From NCBI GenBank assembly GCA_965220075.1, contig OZ244806.1, positions 3,033,422 to 3,097,421 on the forward strand: a stretch of DNA of 64,000 bases, written 5' to 3'. Positions 17,064 to 26,210 of this stretch are shown here, in pieces. This stretch comes from G965220075 sp965220075 (GTDB lineage Bacteria; Chloroflexota; UBA11872). The notes beneath the pieces are model-generated. The model did no database searches. It was given only the letters and a program-made list of their open reading frames with translations, and was not told the DNA's origin. The translations under genes and the position numbers were made by a program. Every line of letters begins with the position of its first letter. Position 1 is the first letter of the stretch.

Positions 17064-18953
17064 CTAGGCAACCGTGAAATAGTCGGTCCGGACGTAGTCG
17101 CCGTTCACGTAGAGCGTGACAGCGACCGTACCGGAGCGCCTCGAATAGCGATTTGGGTTGTGCCAGTCAATCTTCATGTACCCGCCGCGACACTCGCCTC
17201 CGGCGGAACTGCACCACACCCGTGAGTCTGTCCGCTCCTCAAAACCACCGGGCCAAGACCAGCGGGTCGACGTCGTCCAGCCCGTCGGCCACCGTGAGAC
17301 GGAGTACACGACACAGTAACGTTCCGGCAGCGGGTCGCCGGGAAGGGATCCGAGCCACTGCGGCCCTTTATCGGCAGCCGACGTGCAGTCCGAGTCCCTG
17401 GCTATGCCGACTGACTCGATCAGAGTCGATGGCTGCGGCAAGGGATTCGGAGTAGGCGTCGGCGTTGGAGTTGGCGTTGGTTTTGGTGGGGGCGCAAGGG
17501 CACCGGCGCGGTGGCGCGTGATCCAGTCATCGACAATTTGTCGGGCTGAATCACCGTCGATCAGGAAATTCGCGTTTTCATCCCGGACTATGCCGCCCAC
17601 CAAAACGCCGATCACACCGCCACTCAGGTTGAAGACCGGCCCGCCGCTGTTGCCCGGGTTGGCCGCCGCGTCGGTCTGGAGCAAGCCGGCATAGCGGGCG
17701 GACAGGATGCCGAGTGTGACCGTGAACTTCTTCCGACAGCGCGGATAGCCCAGGATGACCAGGGCTTCGCCTTCCCGCAGGTCCACGGAGCGGCCGAAGT
17801 CCAGGGACGGGTGAGGACCGGCGCCCGGCAGCTTGAGCAGCGCAAGGTCACGCTCCGGATCATCCGCCACCACCGGCGCGTAATCCTCCCGGCCGTCGTG
17901 AGTCCCGAGGTACGCCTGGCGTTCGCCGCCGAGCACGTGGCTGTTCGTCACGACGTAGCCGTCCTCCGTCACGACGAAGGCGCTGCCGCACCCGACTGAC
18001 GTGAGCACGTACCGGACGGCAGGCCGGGCTCGCTCAACCAGTTCGTCAACGGACAAGGGCGGCCCGACGGCGCTAGTCGTGGCACCGTCGAAGGCCCAGG
18101 CGAACACGCCACGCACGTCGGCGCGGTGATCGCTCTGACACCCCTGCTCGGCCGCGTCACCGAAAACCGCCTGGTAGATGCCGACGTTGCCGTGATTGCC
18201 GAGATGCGCTTCGACGATGTCGTTGAGTTGCACGCACGTCGTGGGCCACCCCTCAATCTGTACGTTCGGAACCGGGTAGGGAGACTTCGCGAGGACCTTA
18301 CGGACCGGATGGGCGGCATAGTCGGCGCCCCCGAAGCTCCAGGTCGCACGATGCGTACTACCATCAGCGCTCGTCGCTCGAAACTCCAGCTCGGAAGCCG
18401 TGAGCAATCGCCGCGCGAACTCAGCGGCTGGCGGCCCGCCTATCGTCGCGTAGTTATCGGGTGACGCATACCACAACGCATCCCTGTGCGGCGTGTCGTC
18501 GAAACGATACTGAACGGGGACGCGGCCGTCGCTGGCGCGCTTGGTGATCTGTACGCCGGGTCCGGGGCGAACCCAGACATACAGTTCCCCCTTCTTGAAC
18601 TCGACCCAAATGCCCTCCGGTGAGCGATTGACTGCGACATATCCAGGTGCGCCTGTGACATCGTCCGTGTATTCGTAGAACTCCCACGAAGAAGCCGCTT
18701 CCAAGGACGGCGAACTTACATCTCCAGCCCATCCGAAAGTCCCGCGCACGTCTTCGCGGTGGTCACGCCGGCACCCGGCCTCCGCGTCCGCGCCGAAGAC
18801 GCGCTGATAGATGCCGGCGTTGCCGTGGTTACCGAGGTGAGCCTCTACGATGTCGTTGAGCTCGACGCAGGTCGTCGGCCACTGGGCCAGAGCCGGGAGC
18901 GCCAGCACAAGCACGGCCACGATCGCCAGAACAATCGCCCGGACGTGACGCAT
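17064..18953 (-). CDS. Secreted trypsin-like (S1C/HtrA-like) serine protease with duplicated N-terminal module
   Basis: A 629-residue exported protein. Signal peptide 1-23 (cleavage after ALA). A ~52-residue module (WPTTCVELNDIVEAHLGN...) occupies about 25-76 and recurs at 236-288, each with two Cys. Between them is an unassigned beta-rich domain. The protease domain at 300-480 has a complete triad: His339 in TNSHV, Asp369 in ERDLALLKL, Ser436 in PGNSGGPV. No PDZ domain follows. A Pro-Thr linker (PKPTPTPTPTPTPNP) leads to a C-terminal domain with Trp-rich strands and paired Cys (WCSSAGGEC). It probably acts outside the cell; natural substrate unknown. Confidence 0.85.
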   Translation of the reverse strand: MRHVRAIVLAIVAVLVLALPALAQWPTTCVELNDIVEAHLGNHGNAGIYQRVFGADAEAGCRRDHREDVRGTFGWAGDVSSPSLEAASSWEFYEYTDDVTGAPGYVAVNRSPEGIWVEFKKGELYVWVRPGPGVQITKRASDGRVPVQYRFDDTPHRDALWYASPDNYATIGGPPAAEFARRLLTASELEFRATSADGSTHRATWSFGGADYAAHPVRKVLAKSPYPVPNVQIEGWPTTCVQLNDIVEAHLGNHGNVGIYQAVFGDAAEQGCQSDHRADVRGVFAWAFDGATTSAVGPPLSVDELVERARPAVRYVLTSVGCGSAFVVTEDGYVVTNSHVLGGERQAYLGTHDGREDYAPVVADDPERDLALLKLPGAGPHPSLDFGRSVDLREGEALVILGYPRCRKKFTVTLGILSARYAGLLQTDAAANPGNSGGPVFNLSGGVIGVLVGGIVRDENANFLIDGDSARQIVDDWITRHRAGALAPPPKPTPTPTPTPTPNPLPQPSTLIESVGIARDSDCTSAADKGPQWLGSLPGDPLPERYCVVYSVSRWPTGWTTSTRWSWPGGFEERTDSRVWCSSAGGECRGGYMKIDWHNPNRYSRRSGTVAVTLYVNGDYVRTDYFTVA

Positions 18954-19266
18954 CAGGCCGCGACTTCTCCTGGACTGCCGTGCTTGATGGCAGCGATACG
19001 TAGCCTAGCAACGTCTCCGGCCGCCTGAGGGATGGAGGATCATTCAGTAGCTGGCTGCTCCGGCGGGCCGCCGCCATGATGAGCTGCTGCAGGTGCGAGG
19101 GCGTCTCGACCCGTCGGCACGGCGATCCGTCCATGGTTCGACAGGCTCACCACGAACGGACTTTGGGCCGCGCGCAGGCGCGAGCTGTTGCCCCGCGCCG
19201 CCTCCACCGATTGGGCGAAGGTGCACGCGGCCCTCGAGACCGCTATCGCGCGTTGCAGCAGCCGGC
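18954..19266. other. Intergenic region with a palindrome-type repeat
   Basis: 313 bp holding the protease promoter on its left side. At 19131-19159 is a sequence reading CATGGTTCGACAGGCTCACC followed by ACGAACGG. Its ends TTCG/CGAA pair, and similar 'TTCGACAGGCTCA' repeats are scattered between genes in many bacterial genomes. No gene is seen. Confidence 0.45.
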
Positions 19267-20334
19267 CTAGGTGCGGTCGCGGAGGCGCAGCCAGTGCAGG
19301 TGCACGCGTCCTTTGCTGTCCGGGCAGGGATGCAGCACGCAGGCCAGATCGTCCCCGCCCAGGGCGACCATATCGGGATAGCCGCAATGGCTCCCGACTA
19401 CCTGCGGCGCGGGTGCGCCGGCCGCGTAGAGCTGGCCTATGAAGCGCCAGGATTCACCGCCGTCCTCGCTGACGCTGCAGCTGACGCCCGCGCGGCGACC
19501 GCCCTCGTCGCGATAGGCGCACAGCACCGCTCCCGAGCGCAGGCGGATCAGCTTGACGTTGGCCCCGCTGAAGCCGGTCGACCGCGGCGGCGTCCAGCTG
19601 CGTCCTTCGTCGTGCGAGTGCGCGTAGACGCTGGGCTGTCCGCCGAACACGCGGGCCACCGCCAGAAACGGACCTTCCGGCAGCCGCACAATGTCCATGT
19701 CGCCGAACCCGCGTCCCGCGGCCTTAGCCACTACTACGGGCGGTGAGAAGGCTCGGCCCTGGTCCGACGTGAAAGTCACGCCGGCCTGCCAGCCGGCGTC
19801 GCGGCCATCGGTTCCGATGGCCGCCAGCATGAAGCGTCCATCCTTCAGCGGGTGCGGATTGCTGGCCCCGTAAAGCTCGGTCCAGCAGGGAAACAGGCGG
19901 ATCTCAGGACCCGGTGGCGACCACGTCTCGGCGCCGTCCCGCGAGACGATGGCGGACATGTGCCATCCCGTGCACGGCTCCTCACCCGGCAGGGCGTGGT
20001 CCATCTGCAAGCGCCCCAGCGCCAGCACGATGCGGTCGTCCGCGAACCGCATGAGCCCGCCCATGTTCAGGCAGTCCCAACCCGGGTAGGAGTAGACCGC
20101 GCGCGGTGCGGTCCAGGTCTCGCCCTCGTCATCGGAATGGGACACCGCCAGCACGCCGTCGTTGGCGCGCACCGACCCCCGACCGCAGCGAAAGGAAAGC
20201 ACCAAACGCCCGCTGTCCAGCCGGATCAGGCTCGCCATCTGGCGTTGCCGCAGCGCCGTGGAGGGGAACAGGACACGCGCGTCGCAAACCTCGATGGGAC
20301 TGCTCTCGAGCATCCTGGGCTGCGGTTGATTCAC
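19267..20334 (-). CDS. BNR/Asp-box (sialidase-like) beta-propeller protein
   Basis: About 355 residues with five Asp-box signatures spaced round a six-bladed propeller: SHSDDEGETW, SRDGAETW, TSDQGRAF, SHDEGRSW and SEDGGESW. This is the sialidase/neuraminidase fold, but Asp boxes are structural and occur in many non-sialidases. No signal peptide is evident, so a cytoplasmic sugar- or ligand-binding role is possible. Start chosen: GTG 20334, with AGGAG about 13 nt upstream; ATG 20313 is equally possible. Divergent from the enolase-superfamily pair. A second family member is at 31480. Confidence 0.75.
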   Translation of the reverse strand: MNQPQPRMLESSPIEVCDARVLFPSTALRQRQMASLIRLDSGRLVLSFRCGRGSVRANDGVLAVSHSDDEGETWTAPRAVYSYPGWDCLNMGGLMRFADDRIVLALGRLQMDHALPGEEPCTGWHMSAIVSRDGAETWSPPGPEIRLFPCWTELYGASNPHPLKDGRFMLAAIGTDGRDAGWQAGVTFTSDQGRAFSPPVVVAKAAGRGFGDMDIVRLPEGPFLAVARVFGGQPSVYAHSHDEGRSWTPPRSTGFSGANVKLIRLRSGAVLCAYRDEGGRRAGVSCSVSEDGGESWRFIGQLYAAGAPAPQVVGSHCGYPDMVALGGDDLACVLHPCPDSKGRVHLHWLRLRDRT

Positions 20335-20516
20335 GGCGGTGCGGTCACTCCTAAGCCGTGGGCCGCCGCTTGCCGGCGGCAACGGTCTGGGGCCGGCAGG
20401 TACAGGACAGTGTTTCACAGTCCTTTGCACAAAGGTCCGCTACCGGGCGCTTGCGGCGCCAGCGCGGTTGCCTACACTCTGCCCGCGCCCGCGCGGTCTC
20501 ACTTGCCCGTTCACTC

Positions 20517-21659
20517 ATGAGCCTGCGAATCACCGGGATCGAAACCACACCGCTGTCCCTGCTCAACCGGCAGGCATACCACTGGTCGCGCGGAGCGCCG
20601 CTTGGCAAGGACGTAGTGCTGGTGGAGGTGCACACCGACGAGGGCGTCAGCGGCTACGGCGAGTCGATCGCCGACGTAGGCGCGGAGGCGGTAATCGGCC
20701 TTATCCGTCACGTCGCTCCACTGGTGGTCGGCCGGTCGGCGTTCGACATCGAGACCGTAACGACGAATGCCAAACGCGCGGCCAAGCTGGACCGCACGCC
20801 GCGCTTTGCCAACCACGCGCTGGCCGGGATCGAGCTGGCGCTCTGGGACGCCATCGGCAAGGCCACCGGCCAGCCGGTGCACGATCTGCTGGGCGGGGCG
20901 CTGCGCGACGAGATCGACTACTTCGCGTTCCTACAGGGCGGATCGCCGTCGGAGCTGGCGGCCCACGCGCGCGACGCCGCGGCCGACGGCTATGAGGTCT
21001 TCTACCTCAAAGCGGGACTGGGCGAGGAGCGCGATCTCGCGAATCTCCGCGCGGTGCGCGCGGTGATCGGCGAGCGGCGCCTGCGCATCGATCCGAACGA
21101 GGTATGGGACCCTCTGAGCGCGATCCGCCTGATCAACCGGTTCGCGGAGTTCGGGCTCGATTTCGTGGAGCAGCCCACGCCGTCCGGCGCGGTCACCACG
21201 CTTCTACAGGTGAAGGAATCCGTGCGGACGCCGATCGCGGCCGACCAGTGCGCCTATACGCTGGCGGATGTATTCGAGATATGCAGTCTGCACGCGGCGG
21301 ACGTAATAGTGATCGGCGTGCACGAGACGGGCGGACTGCTGGGTCTGAAGAAAGCCGCGGCCATCGCGGAGGCCGCCGGGCTAGACATATGCATCCAGGG
21401 TCAGCAGGAGTCCGGCATTACCACCTGCGCGTCCAATCAGATCGCCGCCGCGATCCCCAACCTGTGCGACGGCAATCAGATCATGAGCCAGCTCCTGGAG
21501 GAGGACGTGATCGCGTTCCCCGACCTCACCGTGCGGGGCGGGAAGCTGCCCGTGCTGGAGGGTCCGGGGCTCGGATTCGAGCTGGACCGCGATGCCGTCA
21601 ACCGCGCCGCGGAACGGTATCGGCGGGAGGGCCCGCTGCGGCCATTCCCGAGCGCCTGA
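20517..21659 (+). CDS. Enolase-superfamily (mandelate racemase/muconate lactonizing) enzyme, paralog A
   Basis: A 380-residue enzyme with the N-terminal capping domain (1-125) and TIM barrel of the MR/MLE group, which abstract a proton next to a carboxylate to dehydrate, racemise or lactonise acids. Metal ligands are probably Asp in RIDPNEVWD, Glu in FVEQPTP and Asp in IAADQC. The usual K-x-K on the second strand is Y-L-K here (VFYLKAG). The seventh-strand region reads IQGQQESG, where the neighbouring paralog has IHGQQESG. Start ATG 20517. It lies 61 bp before paralog B, which has the same length; the two are about three-quarters identical by eye, so this is a tandem duplication. Substrate unknown. 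Confidence 0.88.
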   Translation: MSLRITGIETTPLSLLNRQAYHWSRGAPLGKDVVLVEVHTDEGVSGYGESIADVGAEAVIGLIRHVAPLVVGRSAFDIETVTTNAKRAAKLDRTPRFANHALAGIELALWDAIGKATGQPVHDLLGGALRDEIDYFAFLQGGSPSELAAHARDAAADGYEVFYLKAGLGEERDLANLRAVRAVIGERRLRIDPNEVWDPLSAIRLINRFAEFGLDFVEQPTPSGAVTTLLQVKESVRTPIAADQCAYTLADVFEICSLHAADVIVIGVHETGGLLGLKKAAAIAEAAGLDICIQGQQESGITTCASNQIAAAIPNLCDGNQIMSQLLEEDVIAFPDLTVRGGKLPVLEGPGLGFELDRDAVNRAAERYRREGPLRPFPSA

Positions 21660-21720
21660 TGCGTATGCCAGCAGGGAAGCCGATGCTCGGCCTGCCGCGA
21701 GGCTGCCGGGGGCGTCGCCG

Positions 21721-22863
21721 ATGAGCCTGCGCATCACCGAGATAAAGGCCACCCCGCTGGCCCTGGCCAACCGGCAGGCGTATCACTGGGCGCGCGGCGC
21801 GTTCATGGGCAAGAACGTGGTGCTGGTTGAAATCCGCACCGACGGGGGCGTCACGGGCTATGGAGAGTCGACCGCCGACCTCGGCGCGGACGCGGTTGCG
21901 GCTCTAATTCGCCACGTGGCGCCGCTGCTAACCGGCAAGTCTCCGTTCGACATCGAGGCGCTCACGGGAGGCGCACAGGCCGCCGCCAAGCTCGATCTCA
22001 CGCCCCGGTTTGCCAGTCACGCGCTGGCCGGAATCGAGCTCGCGCTGTGGGACATAGTGGGCAAAGCCGCCGGGCAGCCGGTTCACAACCTGCTGGGCGG
22101 GGCCGCCCGCCCAGAGATCGACTACTTCGCCTTTCTGCAAGGCGGGTCGCCCCAGGAGCTGGCCAGCCACGCGCGATGGTTCCTCGACCAGGACTACGCG
22201 GTCTTCTACTTCAAGGCCGGTCAAGGGGAGGAGCGCGACCTGGCGAACGCAGCGGCGGTGCGCGAGGTGATAGGCGAGCGCCGTCTGCGCGTGGACGCAA
22301 ACGAGGCCTGGGACCCGCTCACGGCCATCCGCATCATCAACCGGCTGGCCGAGCTCGATCCGGAATTCGTGGAGCAGCCGACGCCCGCGCGCACGATAGA
22401 CGCCTTGCGGCAGGTCAAGCAGGCGGTCCGGGTGCCGATTGCCGCCGACCAATGCGCCTACACGCTGGCGGAGGTCTTCGAGGTCTGCCGGCTGCGCGCC
22501 GCGGACGCGATCGTGCTGGGCCCGCATGAGACCGGCGGACTGCTGGGACTGCGCAAGGCCGCGGCCATCGCGGAGGCGGTGGGACTGAACGTGTGCATCC
22601 ACGGCCAGCAGGAGTCGGGCATCACCACCTGCGCCTCGAATCAGATCGCGGCCACGCTGCCCAATCTCACCGACGGAAACCAGGTCATGCACCAGCTGCT
22701 GGAGGAGGACCTGGTGGCCGCGCCCGACCTGACCGTGCGCAGCGGCAAGCTGCCGGTGCTGGAAGGTCCCGGGCTGGGGTTCGAGCTGGACTGGGACGCG
22801 GTCGGCCGAGCCGCCGAGCGGTATCGATCACAGGGTCCCTACCGGCCGTTTGACGCCGCCTGA
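21721..22863 (+). CDS. Enolase-superfamily (mandelate racemase/muconate lactonizing) enzyme, paralog B
   Basis: 380 residues, colinear with paralog A without gaps. Metal-site strands read RVDANEAWD, FVEQPTP and IAADQC. The K-x-K position is Y-F-K (VFYFKAG), so the first of the two lysines is missing here too. The seventh-strand motif is IHGQQESG, with a His that could serve as an acid/base and that paralog A lacks. This points to divergence in chemistry or substrate after duplication. The stop codon TGA (22861-22863) falls inside the 5-bp target duplication (CTGAA) of the MITE-like element that begins at 22865. Confidence 0.88.
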   Translation: MSLRITEIKATPLALANRQAYHWARGAFMGKNVVLVEIRTDGGVTGYGESTADLGADAVAALIRHVAPLLTGKSPFDIEALTGGAQAAAKLDLTPRFASHALAGIELALWDIVGKAAGQPVHNLLGGAARPEIDYFAFLQGGSPQELASHARWFLDQDYAVFYFKAGQGEERDLANAAAVREVIGERRLRVDANEAWDPLTAIRIINRLAELDPEFVEQPTPARTIDALRQVKQAVRVPIAADQCAYTLAEVFEVCRLRAADAIVLGPHETGGLLGLRKAAAIAEAVGLNVCIHGQQESGITTCASNQIAATLPNLTDGNQVMHQLLEEDLVAAPDLTVRSGKLPVLEGPGLGFELDWDAVGRAAERYRSQGPYRPFDAA

Positions 22864-22864
22864 A

Positions 22865-22987
22865 GGAGACGTTTGCATAACCCGGTCAGGCTAAGTATGT
22901 CCGGGGAGAACCCTGCGCGGCTCCGGGTTCGGTGGGGACTGGATTCCCGCGTGCGCGGGAATGACGAGGGGTTACGCAAAGGTCTCC
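22865..22987. repeat. MITE-like repeat, copy 2, with 5-bp target duplication
   Basis: A 123-bp element with the same 17-bp terminal inverted repeats as copy 1 (GGAGACGTTTGCATAAC / GTTACGCAAAGGTCTCC) and the internal palindrome ATTCCCGCGTGCGCGGGAAT. CTGAA precedes it (22860-22864) and follows it (22988-22992), a good 5-bp target duplication. It sits exactly at the end of the preceding gene and leaves its stop intact. Confidence 0.88.
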
Positions 22988-23069
22988 CTGAAGCGGGCGC
23001 CCGCGGTGGACGGATGAATCGCGGCCGGCGCTCGCGCGTTTGCCGTGCCGCGGCCGTTGCGCGCGGCGC

Positions 23070-24845
23070 CTACTCTCCGGTCCCGTAGGCGTCGAACCGC
23101 CACTGACCAAGCCGCCGAATGGGCATGCTGGACGGCGCCAGATCGGGTTCGCCGGCCTCCACCCAGGCGTGAGCCTCGTCGGCATGGCCCAGGCGCCGCA
23201 GGCCCTCCCACGAGCCGGGGTGATAGGGGCTGGTGTCCCAGAAGTAGAAGTTCTCCACGCCGGCGGCGTATAGAGCCGCGGCGCGCCGCCGGTACTGCTC
23301 CGAGCTCATGTGCCTGGGCATGACGTTCAAGGCCAACCGGCAGGCGCTGCCCCTGGTGAGATTCACCCAGTAGTCGACGTCGCTGGTTTCCGTCCAAGAC
23401 TCCAGATTGCTGCCCCAGCGCGGGTGCGAGGAGTAAGGGATCACGGTGTCGATAAGGCCTTCCTCGATCCAGCTCCCGGCGTCGATCCCGTGCTGGATGT
23501 TCTCCCTGTCGACGCCCATGACGATGGCCGATACCTCGATCCGCTTGGCGCGCCCTTGCGCCTCGCTGGCCTCGTCCATCGCGCGCCGCAGGTCGCGCAT
23601 GAACCCGGTCAGCACGCGCGCACGGAAGCTCAGCCAGCGCGGATCGTTCGTGTCGATTTCACGCGGGTCCTCGCCGAACTCGGCCAGGAAGCCCTCGACG
23701 AGGGGCGGCTCGTACTCCACCAGCGGCAGACGGCGGTTATAGAACATGCAGACCCCATCCACCGGATAGGCGGCGATCTCACGCAGCAAGGACAGCGCGA
23801 ACTCGCGCGTCTGCGGATAGCTGTAGGCCATGCGGGGTGTTGGATTGCCGGCTCGGTCCACGCCGCGCAAACCGGGGTGCCGGTGCCAGAAAGAAGTGGG
23901 CGGGTGCCAGTCGGCCAGGGGCGGCGGATTCATGAAACCCGCCACGCGGTAGGCCGCGTGCAGCTCGAGCCCAAACTCGTGCGCCGACTCGATAGCCACC
24001 GCCAGCGGATCGATGCCTTTGTCGCGAAAGATCCGCCGGCTTTCGGCCACGTAGCGATCGCCCTGACGCCCGAAGTCCTGGATGGTCTCCCCGGTCGGAA
24101 TATCCCCGATCTTGGTGGGATAGTTCATCTGGTCGCCGGATCCCGCTTCCCAGTAGATGCGGCCGAAGTCGGTGCCGCGATAGCACTCGATCTCGCGGCG
24201 GGTGCCCTCGGCCTCGGTCAGGCGGTACATCCAGTGCGGACCGTGCGCGTCGTTGTGAGCGAACAACCGCCTGGTATCGGTTCGCGCCAGATCAGCCCGA
24301 TGCGCCGCGTCTTCAGCCTCGTTGAGCGGGACCAGCTTGATGTACGCCACCGCCGCGTCCAGCCCCAGCAGCGCGCCCGGCGCATCGCCGGGAGTCTGCC
24401 GCCAAATCACCTGGCGCAGCACGATCTCCTGCTCGGACAAGTCCGCGATCTTCCAGAAGGTCTCGTAGATCTGCTCGGACTCGGCCGAGTGGGTGGTCCA
24501 GCCGGCCTCAAGCTGCGGAATCACCAGATTCGCGAAAGCCGGGTCGTCGGTCAGCCTGATGAGCAGCCGCATGGTGACGCCCGGCTGCGTGTACAAGCCG
24601 ACGGAAATAGCGTGCAAGCCGCTGGCCGCGAGCGGGTAGCGAATCTCGGGAGCGGCCGTCTCCGGCCCGACCAGCAGCATGACGCCCGCGAGGTAGTCGG
24701 TGGCGTACTCAAGGGTGCGCCAGTGGCCGCGAATCGCCTCATTGCTGAGCGCGTCGGCCGGCTGGCATCTGTCCAAGTCAGTCAGATAGATGGGGTCGCC
24801 CGCCAGCCAGCGATCGGTGAAGTGGTCTTGCGCGGGAATGGTCAT
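23070..24845 (-). CDS. Glycoside-hydrolase-like TIM-barrel protein, paralog 1
   Basis: A 591-residue protein without signal peptide. The N-terminal ~250 residues are beta-rich (after DPIYLTDLDRCQP); a barrel-like C-terminal half contains GLELHAAYR, the strand motif VDGVCMFYNR, EVSAIVMG and a NVMPRHMSSEQYRRRA block. It resembles the GHL10/DUF-type putative glycosidases, where 'DGV..F.NR' is a barrel strand, but I could not assign a family. A distant paralog at 32744 shares the opening (IYL.DLD.CQP), the DTRRLFA(H/Y)ND segment and the ending. Start ATG 24845 gives the same opening as the paralog. Its neighbours suggest work on carbohydrate-derived compounds. Confidence 0.6.
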   Translation of the reverse strand: MTIPAQDHFTDRWLAGDPIYLTDLDRCQPADALSNEAIRGHWRTLEYATDYLAGVMLLVGPETAAPEIRYPLAASGLHAISVGLYTQPGVTMRLLIRLTDDPAFANLVIPQLEAGWTTHSAESEQIYETFWKIADLSEQEIVLRQVIWRQTPGDAPGALLGLDAAVAYIKLVPLNEAEDAAHRADLARTDTRRLFAHNDAHGPHWMYRLTEAEGTRREIECYRGTDFGRIYWEAGSGDQMNYPTKIGDIPTGETIQDFGRQGDRYVAESRRIFRDKGIDPLAVAIESAHEFGLELHAAYRVAGFMNPPPLADWHPPTSFWHRHPGLRGVDRAGNPTPRMAYSYPQTREFALSLLREIAAYPVDGVCMFYNRRLPLVEYEPPLVEGFLAEFGEDPREIDTNDPRWLSFRARVLTGFMRDLRRAMDEASEAQGRAKRIEVSAIVMGVDRENIQHGIDAGSWIEEGLIDTVIPYSSHPRWGSNLESWTETSDVDYWVNLTRGSACRLALNVMPRHMSSEQYRRRAAALYAAGVENFYFWDTSPYHPGSWEGLRRLGHADEAHAWVEAGEPDLAPSSMPIRRLGQWRFDAYGTGE

Positions 24846-24953
24846 GGTGTCGCCGTCTCGGCCGCCTGAGCGGTGGATTGTAAGCGGCGGATCGTGCCTC
24901 GTGGCGGCGCGCTGCGGCACGCCGGACCGCTGATAGCCAGAACGGCGACGCGT

Positions 24954-25220
24954 CTAGTCCAGCAGGGCGGTCAGCGCATCGGCCGCGGCGCGCAGGCGCT
25001 CGGTCCCGGGTTGCAGAGCCGCGTCGACCCCGCGCGGGTCCGGCGGATTCCAGCGGCCTGGGTGACCGTAGTCGGTCTGCTCCCAGCGGGCCTGGGCGCC
25101 GTCGACTTCGAACTCAATAACGCGCCGGCGCATGGACGCCGGTGTGCCGTGGCTTGGGTGATTGGGTGGCAGGGTTTCTTGCTCGATCGTGACGCGCAGC
25201 CGCTTGATCATAGACATCAT
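24954..25220 (-). CDS. Small conserved-looking hypothetical protein
   Basis: An 88-residue soluble protein with no recognisable family. It reads RLRVTIEQETLPPNHPSHG near the start, then a beta-type segment RRRVIEFEVDGAQARWEQTDYG and a helical, Ala/Leu-rich end. Start ATG 25220 has GGAG 8 nt upstream; the preceding in-frame sequence looks non-coding. It lies between the glycosidase-like and HD genes on the same strand. Confidence 0.55.
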   Translation of the reverse strand: MMSMIKRLRVTIEQETLPPNHPSHGTPASMRRRVIEFEVDGAQARWEQTDYGHPGRWNPPDPRGVDAALQPGTERLRAAADALTALLD

Positions 25221-25539
25221 GCTCGGGTCTCCGCCGAATGCGGGATGGACTGATCCTGCGCCGCAGGCCGTTGCGCGGCAAGTGCGGCGGGGCCGCGGAT
25301 CGCTTGGAGCGTGACCTAGCGGCGCCCGTGCACGGTTGCGTTTGACCGTCCGATCACCCCCCACCGGCTCGGCGGGGCCAAGTCCCCCCGCCGAGCCGAC
25401 TCCCCCTCCAGGGGGGAGTGATAAGAAGTTCAGGGGGAGTGATGAGGAGCGAAGGGGGGATAAGAGTGGTAGAGACCGGGGAGATGGGTACCACTGAGAC
25501 CGGGCGCAGGTGAGCGTGACGGTGACTGAAGGTTGGCCG
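25221..25539. other. Intergenic region rich in G/C hairpins
   Basis: 319 bp without a gene. Besides the strong hairpin at 25366-25397 it has a second stem at about 25402-25416 (CCCCCT / AGGGGG) and a half-repeat near 25430-25440 (CAGGGGGAGTGAT). These look like intergenic repeat remnants rather than regulatory sites. Confidence 0.45.
25366..25397. terminator. Strong 12-bp hairpin, possible terminator or repeat
   Basis: GGCTCGGCGGGG (25366-25377) pairs perfectly with CCCCGCCGAGCC (25386-25397) across an 8-nt loop. It lies downstream of the HD-domain gene on the minus strand. No T run follows on either strand, so intrinsic termination is doubtful, but such a stem could stabilise or end transcripts. 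Confidence 0.4.
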
Positions 25540-26133
25540 TCAGCCCGTCAGGTCGCCGCGCTGGACCGCCTCCTGGATTAGCGTTCGCGCGTGCGACCAC
25601 AGCTCGGGCGCGGCCTCGCCGATCACGGAGTTGACGGCCAGGACCTGATCGCGGCTGACCCCGTGCCGCCGCCAGCCAACGCCTCGGGTGTGGAGGCCGA
25701 GCAACAGCGGCTGCAGCCGGTCTATGGCTCTGGCGAACTTCGCCTCGGGGGTCCGGCCGCACTCGAACTCATCCCAGAGTCCGCGAAGCTCGCGCGCCTG
25801 GTCGTCGGGCAGCAGCGCGAATATTCGGTCGGCGGCCGCGCGCTCGCGGACTTGCTGCGCCGCGCGGCCGGCGTCGTCGTAGACGTATGTGTCGCCCGCG
25901 TCTATTTCGACCAGGTCATGAACCAGCAGCATGCGCACGAGCCGCGGCGTATCGAGTCCGGGCGGCCCGTACTCCGCCAGCAGCATGGCCATCACGGCCA
26001 CGTGCCAGGCATGCTCGGCGTCGTTCTCGTACCGCCCGTCGCCGCTCAGCACGGTCTTGCGGAGCACCTGCTTGGCTTTGTCGATCTCGAGGATGAACCG
26101 AAGCTGCTGAGCGAGGCGTTCCGGCGCGGACAT
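25540..26133 (-). CDS. HD-domain phosphohydrolase, YfbR-like
   Basis: A 197-residue HD-superfamily protein. The metal-binding histidines and aspartates are in NDAEHAWHVAVMAMLL and LLVHDLVEIDAGD. These match the YfbR/5'-nucleotidase-like group (HD_3), which removes phosphate from deoxynucleoside monophosphates. Start ATG 26133 follows GGGAGA with 7 nt spacing; an ATG at 26148 is the alternative. Complete. Whether it cleans up nucleotides or acts on another phosphate ester cannot be told. Confidence 0.8.
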   Translation of the reverse strand: MSAPERLAQQLRFILEIDKAKQVLRKTVLSGDGRYENDAEHAWHVAVMAMLLAEYGPPGLDTPRLVRMLLVHDLVEIDAGDTYVYDDAGRAAQQVRERAAADRIFALLPDDQARELRGLWDEFECGRTPEAKFARAIDRLQPLLLGLHTRGVGWRRHGVSRDQVLAVNSVIGEAAPELWSHARTLIQEAVQRGDLTG

Positions 26134-26210
26134 CCGGCAGTCTCCCATACGGTTTCGCGGACACTGAGCGAACGCGCGACGGTCACGCGGGCCCTTGGGT
26201 CGGCCGCGTC

